In this document: in pieces, positions 62,089 to 64,000 of the stretch
Layout: each line of letters starts with the position of its first letter
How positions within the stretch are numbered: the stretch's first letter is position 1
Assembly: GCA_030539275.1 (NCBI GenBank)
Contig: JAUNSK010000002.1
Coordinates: 124,001 to 188,000 of the forward strand
Origin: Oscillospiraceae bacterium
GTDB lineage: Bacteria > Bacillota > Clostridia > Oscillospirales > Ruminococcaceae
DNA length: 64,000 nt
Direction of reading: 5' to 3'
Made by a program: the position numbers and the translations under genes
The notes under the pieces: model-generated
Seen by the model: the letters and a program-made list of their open reading frames with translations, nothing else
Told to the model about the DNA's origin: nothing
Database searches by the model: none

Positions 62089-62628
62089 TTATGCCGTTAC
62101 ATTGACTGAGACAGGGATTTCTGTATTAACCATTGCCTTTTCACCGCTTTGCTGATTGTAATACAGAACGACGAATTTACCTTCATATCCTCCCTCCACA
62201 AGCAGATTTTCTGTGTCCTCCAGAAGATCAAGTCTTGTTACCTGGTTCCTGGGAGTCAATCTTCCGGATTGAATCACAACTGTGTCTTTTATCACGAGCT
62301 GCAGAACTATATCCTGCGTAGATTTTGATGGGTTGGCAAACATCAGAGCAGCCTTCTTATCTGAAAGGTCTATGGTAACTTCTTTGGAATAAGTAAGGGA
62401 TACCGCTCCCCCGCCAGATGGTGAATCCATTTTGGATGTGTCATCGTCTTCAATTGGGATTGCGTTGGTTTCGATCTCATGTGGTGCGTAATCCGGTGCC
62501 AGTATCGTTGGCTTCTCCCGGAAGAACAGCACCCAGATACTTACGCCGATCGAGGCAAGTGTAATAATAATAAGGATAATTATAAGAATTTTCGTTGTAC
62601 AACGCTTTTCCTTTTGTGAATCATTCAT
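62089..62628 (-). CDS. Membrane-anchored beta-sandwich protein (ubiquitin operon)
   Basis: 179 residues. A short basic N-terminus (MNDSQKEKRCTTK), one membrane helix (about 14-34, ILIIILIIITLASIGVSIWV), a linker rich in Pro, Asp and Ser, and a beta-type outer domain: EVTIDLSDKKAALMFANPSK, LQLVIKDTVVIQSGRLTPRN, FVVLYYNQ. The plan is the same as in the protein at 60058-60546. Its ATG overlaps the stop of the TetR-like gene by four bases. Likely an outer-face anchor or assembly factor for the two secreted proteins. Confidence 0.68.
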   Translation of the reverse strand: MNDSQKEKRCTTKILIIILIIITLASIGVSIWVLFFREKPTILAPDYAPHEIETNAIPIEDDDTSKMDSPSGGGAVSLTYSKEVTIDLSDKKAALMFANPSKSTQDIVLQLVIKDTVVIQSGRLTPRNQVTRLDLLEDTENLLVEGGYEGKFVVLYYNQQSGEKAMVNTEIPVSVNVTA

Positions 62629-62966
62629 CTTCCTGTTTCACCCTCTTTTACTTTTCCTTTATGCAATAAATACATTTTCCAAATCATTCCCATCTGGGAT
62701 CTCATTAAAAACCGTTTGATGTCCGAGATGTCCTTTTGAGCAAGAGCCATGAATTCATCCTCCACCTTAGCCATGCAGTAAGTCGTGGATTCTATAATAA
62801 GCTCGTCAATATTATTGAAGTATGCATACAGATTTTCAGATGTCATCCCGCAGGCCGGGGCCAGTGTTTTGATGCCAGTGGTACCAAGCCCATTTTCACA
62901 ATAACATTCGAAGCAATTTACCATAATTCTTATTTTATTTTTCTTATATTGTTCAGGTGAACGCAT
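62625..62966 (-). CDS. Shortened TetR-type regulator, first gene of the ubiquitin operon
   Basis: 113 residues. The helix-turn-helix is complete (CFECYCENGLGTTGIKTLAP, ACGMTSENLYAYFNNIDEL), but TetR proteins usually have about 190 residues; here the ligand and dimer domain is cut to about 45 residues (ending GKVKEGETGR). Yet the stop is coupled by a four-base overlap to the next gene, so the short form may be stable rather than a fresh deletion. GAGGTG precedes the ATG. A perfect dyad overlaps the promoter upstream. Confidence 0.75.
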   Translation of the reverse strand: MRSPEQYKKNKIRIMVNCFECYCENGLGTTGIKTLAPACGMTSENLYAYFNNIDELIIESTTYCMAKVEDEFMALAQKDISDIKRFLMRSQMGMIWKMYLLHKGKVKEGETGR

Positions 62967-63005
62967 TAAATCACCTCAATATATTTATCGTTTAGTTAAT
63001 TATAT

Positions 63006-63033
63006 ATTATAATGTAAACTATTTCAATAGTTT
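63006..63033 (-). promoter_or_regulatory. Promoter and operator of the ubiquitin operon
   Basis: On the minus strand a TATAAT box (63006-63011) lies about 40 bases before the first start codon. The dyad AAACTATT-tc-AATAGTTT (63016-63033) has perfect 8-base arms and covers the spacer and -35 region, the position of a TetR operator. No clear -35 box is seen. Confidence 0.6.
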
Positions 63034-63263
63034 TTTATATATTTTTGGGCATTATATCAGAAAAATGCCATAACAACAATAATCTGCTTAGAAACAGGCT
63101 TTTCACGAACATTGTTAATCAGAGTGTTATACTGAAAAAAAACAATCGCTTAATATCTGATAAAGTTAAAGGTATCAAATATTCAGTCAGGTGATATGAC
63201 AGCTTGTCTTCTGTAATTATCAAAATGGATTAATTTTTGATAATTGCTTGAGATAAGCCGCAA

Positions 63264-63510
63264 ATGGCAGTAAAAAAACACCTTGAACTTTATGTTGACG
63301 GTGTTTGGTCTGGCTGAACAAGCAGGGAATGAACTTACGGTCTGCGAGTTCTTTAACGGACGAGAAATAAGCCAGAAAGATGAAAGATTTGAAGCTAATT
63401 ACTGCAGCGCAAATGCAGCAAGTGGGACACCTACAGTGAGGGCCATATATCAGGGATTAACGGTAATTGTGATGTTGATCACTGCTTCATCGATTTTCCG
63501 GTAAATGATG
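63264..63510 (+). pseudogene. Possible decayed coding region
   Basis: An ATG at 63264 opens a frame MAVKKHLELYVDGVWSG that stops at once; a second frame is open for about 70 codons, and a third holds YSEGHISGINGNCDVDHCFI and DFPVNDASKNK. Codon-like order in three successive frames suggests an old gene broken by frameshifts, but I recognise no family and chance is possible. The rest of the 770-base stretch 62967-63735 shows no gene. Confidence 0.25.
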
Positions 63511-63735
63511 CTTCAAAAAACAAAACCATTCTGTTTAAATTAAAAAACAAATACTTGTACCACATCCTCCAATTTGTCCTTTTTCAATACAATCATCAGG
63601 AACATCATGTGACTTTTCTTCGTTTATTTTTTTTATTTCATCTAAACCATAAAATCAGCTGTTGTCCATTGAATATCTGTTCCATTTTAATAATTCAGCC
63701 ATTGTTTTCAAGGATCAGAAAGATCAATATTTTTT

Positions 63736-64000
63736 CTATAATTCTTCAAACAAAACAAACTCAAAGCCCATACTCTGAGCATATTTCTGAGCAGTAGAAT
63801 TGCTGTGACCTGTTATACACAGATTTTTGACTGTACTGATAAGTGGATTTAAACTACCCGGATCTTTTCCAAATGAATATTCTTCAATTACAGTATCCTT
63901 TCCTTCTATTGTTACAGAAAAAAGAAAGGGACAGTCAGCAAAAGCATATTTACCTACTGATAACACACTATCAGGTATAATTACTGAAATTATTTTAATA
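63736..64000 (-). CDS. LRR_5 (BspA-like) protein, 5' end outside window
   Basis: About 88 codons, open to the right edge. Two LRR_5 repeats are visible (SVIIPDSVLSVGKYAFADCP and TVIEEYSFGKDP), then the usual cap of these proteins, NLCITGHSNSTAQKYAQSMG, and the stop at 63736. The repeats mark a secreted surface protein like that at 1156-2952; whether it has a signal peptide or further domains cannot be seen. Confidence 0.8.
   Translation of the reverse strand, partial: IKIISVIIPDSVLSVGKYAFADCPFLFSVTIEGKDTVIEEYSFGKDPGSLNPLISTVKNLCITGHSNSTAQKYAQSMGFEFVLFEEL

Overview
The window is low-GC DNA from a cellulosome-type clostridial bacterium, most likely a Ruminococcus or close relative. The evidence is a dockerin-tailed secreted glycoside-hydrolase-like protein (35521-37809), extra dockerin remnants, several BspA-type leucine-rich-repeat (LRR_5) surface proteins, a LysM-GH18 spore-type hydrolase with an Amidase_6 protein, and strong TTGACA-N17-TATAAT promoters with GGAGG-type ribosome sites. 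No rRNA, tRNA or CRISPR array was seen.

Left part (1-26 kb): regulators with visible operators (two TetR genes, a BlaI/BlaR-type pair), a secreted LRR protein with a papain-like C-terminal part, a Syd/SUKH-like protein, a CAAX-type membrane protease, a candidate defence group at 7.8-12.6 kb (HEPN-like protein, PLD-helicase-DUF3427 protein, TIR-like protein), the LysM-GH18 and amidase pair, a cytidine-deaminase-like protein with an Asn/Gln-rich tail, a Cache-GGDEF-like sensor with a GSDEF signature, an ECF sigma/anti-sigma pair and a calcium-type P-type ATPase.

Middle (26-38 kb): a heavily rearranged region. An Fe-S protein, flavodoxin and PadR operon has its padR 3' end replaced. A 506-bp direct repeat of padR flanks an inserted DUF169/SDR pair and a dockerin-gene tail. 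A second, older direct repeat (29251-30091 and 35018-35999) overlaps it. Between the repeats lies a Hachiman anti-phage system (hamA, hamB) in which hamB is interrupted by an in-frame TAA, next to the decayed end of a type I restriction hsdR. A GC-rich tandem repeat follows at 37.9 kb.

Right part (38-57 kb): a sigma/anti-sigma pair with overlapping genes, a MATE transporter, rtcB with a leader peptide and terminator in front and a coupled 53-residue gene behind, a SUKH protein, and a seven-gene operon (44.0-56.7 kb) with the composition of the Escherichia coli yehI-yehQ group: two tandem DUF4132 proteins, MoxR AAA ATPase, DUF5682, VWA, SWIM and a small protein.

Right end (57-64 kb): flavoproteins, an SseB-like protein and the most striking locus, a minus-strand operon at 60.06-62.97 kb. 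One of its secreted proteins carries, directly behind its signal peptide, a domain about two-thirds identical to eukaryotic ubiquitin, fused to a beta-rich domain shared with the neighbouring secreted protein. Two anchored proteins and a shortened TetR regulator complete the operon.
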